Positions 5,369 through 6,025 of a stretch of DNA of 6,025 bases are shown here, piece after piece. Within the stretch, counting starts at the first letter, position 1. Each line of letters begins with the position of its first letter. Origin of the DNA: Bacillota bacterium (lineage in GTDB: Bacteria; Bacillota; Clostridia; Peptostreptococcales; Anaerovoracaceae); assembly GCA_029219125.1 (NCBI GenBank), contig JAQXSU010000105.1, positions 1 to 6,025 of the forward strand, given 5' to 3'. A program made the position numbers and the translations under genes. The notes below the pieces were generated by a model. The model had not been told where the DNA came from. It saw only the letters and a list, made by a program, of their open reading frames with translations, and ran no database searches.

Positions 5369-5421
5369 CGTTCGAATGTTCAAATGATTGTACTCTGTCG
5401 TTCCTCTGACAGTCGTCTGCC

Positions 5422-6025
5422 TTAAAGCTGCGCAATATCTGCCAGCAGCTTCTCCAGGTCTTCCGGACGGGTGCTCCAGCTGGTGCAGAAGCGGACGCAG
5501 CGGTGGGTCCCGTCGGTCCGGTCCATGTATTCAACCAGGTGGCCGGCGTCTTCCAGGGCCTGCAGCCGGGTATCGCTTAAGATAACAAACTGCTGGTTGG
5601 TGGGACTCTCCACGAAGAACGGAATGCCTTTGGTGCGGAAGGCGTCCCGGAGGGTCATGGCATATTCTGCTGCCCGGCGGGTTTCCGAGAAATACAGCGG
5701 TTCCTCTTTCGTTCCCGGCATGCCTCCCCGGAGAAGCACTGCAAACTGCAGTCCCATGAGCCAGCCCTTGGCCAGCACGGCGCCCCGCTGTTTCATATAG
5801 AAGCGGAAATCCCGCTGCAGCTGTCGGTTGAGGATGACCACGGCTTCCCCAATCATGGCGCCGCATTTAGTGCCGCCCAGATAGAACACATCAGTCAGCC
5901 GAGCGATATCGGACAGGGTCACGTCATTTGCCGGTGCGGTGAGCCCGTAGCCCAGCCGTGCACCGTCCAGAAACAGATAGAGACCGTATTTTCGGCATAT
6001 CCCATGAATTTTCTCCAGCTCTGTC
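5422..6025 (-). CDS. ltaE: Low-specificity L-threonine aldolase (C-terminal 200 residues, N-terminus outside window)
   Basis: The minus-strand frame is open from the window edge (first full codon at 6024-6022) to TAA at 5424-5422, giving 200 residues. This fold-type I PLP enzyme splits L-threonine or allo-threonine into glycine and acetaldehyde in the cytoplasm. Visible landmarks, numbered within the fragment, are LDGARLG (19-25), whose Asp20 should contact the PLP ring nitrogen, and VTLSDIARLTDVFYLGGTKCGAM (35-57), whose Lys53 (codon at 5866-5868) should form the PLP Schiff base. Relative to typical members of about 340 residues, roughly 140 are missing. The internal ATG at 5922-5920 is not the real start, because conserved sequence continues upstream of it. 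The gene is convergent with the acetyltransferase operon and is followed by the bidirectional terminator. Confidence 0.95.
   Translation of the reverse strand, partial: TELEKIHGICRKYGLYLFLDGARLGYGLTAPANDVTLSDIARLTDVFYLGGTKCGAMIGEAVVILNRQLQRDFRFYMKQRGAVLAKGWLMGLQFAVLLRGGMPGTKEEPLYFSETRRAAEYAMTLRDAFRTKGIPFFVESPTNQQFVILSDTRLQALEDAGHLVEYMDRTDGTHRCVRFCTSWSTRPEDLEKLLADIAQL

Larger units (their letters stand above)
5080..5421. other. Gene-free convergent region between the acetyltransferase and threonine aldolase
   Basis: No supported protein gene lies in this 342-bp stretch. Its first 70 bases are AT-rich and lack a rightward terminator. A strong rightward promoter follows (5151-5178), then hairpin-rich sequence (5195-5294) and a bidirectional terminator (5313-5368). 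A 53-bp spacer with a weak CTGTC/GACAG hairpin (5395-5412) leads to the aldolase stop. Confidence 0.7.

Noticed and set aside
5471..5800. A 109-codon plus-strand open frame opposite threonine aldolase, which the orphan promoter could in principle transcribe.
   Set aside because: It lies beyond a strong bidirectional terminator, lacks a ribosome site, and is antisense to a confidently identified enzyme.

Overview
The window looks like a chromosomal segment of a moderate-GC Gram-positive anaerobe, most likely a gut Clostridia/Lachnospiraceae-type bacterium. The reasons are strong AGGAGG ribosome sites at 6-11 nt spacing, near-consensus sigma-A promoters in AT-rich gaps, and the gene families present. 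The taxonomic call is inference from style and content; no marker gene is present.

Layout. Bases 1-360 (minus) hold the first 120 codons of an AtoE-type short-chain fatty acid transporter whose 3' end lies outside the window. Bases 567-1916 (minus) hold a complete 449-residue paralogue, about 82% identical to the first copy over the shared 120 residues. Each copy has its own promoter and ribosome site, and an intrinsic terminator (511-548) lies between them. A 273-bp divergent gap (1917-2189) carries back-to-back promoters, short repeats and a possible fossil coding segment that resembles a dockerin/EF-hand repeat.

Rightward from 2190 runs a compact three-gene operon: an AbgA-like M20 amidohydrolase (2190-3587), a LysO-family amino acid exporter (3634-4566) and a GNAT acetyltransferase (4591-5079). 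Bases 5080-5421 carry no recognisable protein gene. They do contain a near-perfect promoter (5151-5178), several RNA hairpins and a bidirectional terminator (5313-5368), which together suggest an unannotated small RNA of about 120-185 nt. Bases 5422-6025 (minus) hold the C-terminal 200 residues of a low-specificity L-threonine aldolase.

How the genes may work together (inference). The M20D enzyme would hydrolyse an N-acylated or N-aroylated amino acid. The LysO-like protein would export a surplus cationic amino acid or an analogue, and the GNAT enzyme would acetylate a small amine. The divergent AtoE transporters would move the short-chain carboxylate. Threonine aldolase is convergent and is probably a separate amino acid catabolic unit. 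The least explained parts are the candidate small RNA and the fossil-like segment in the divergent promoter region.
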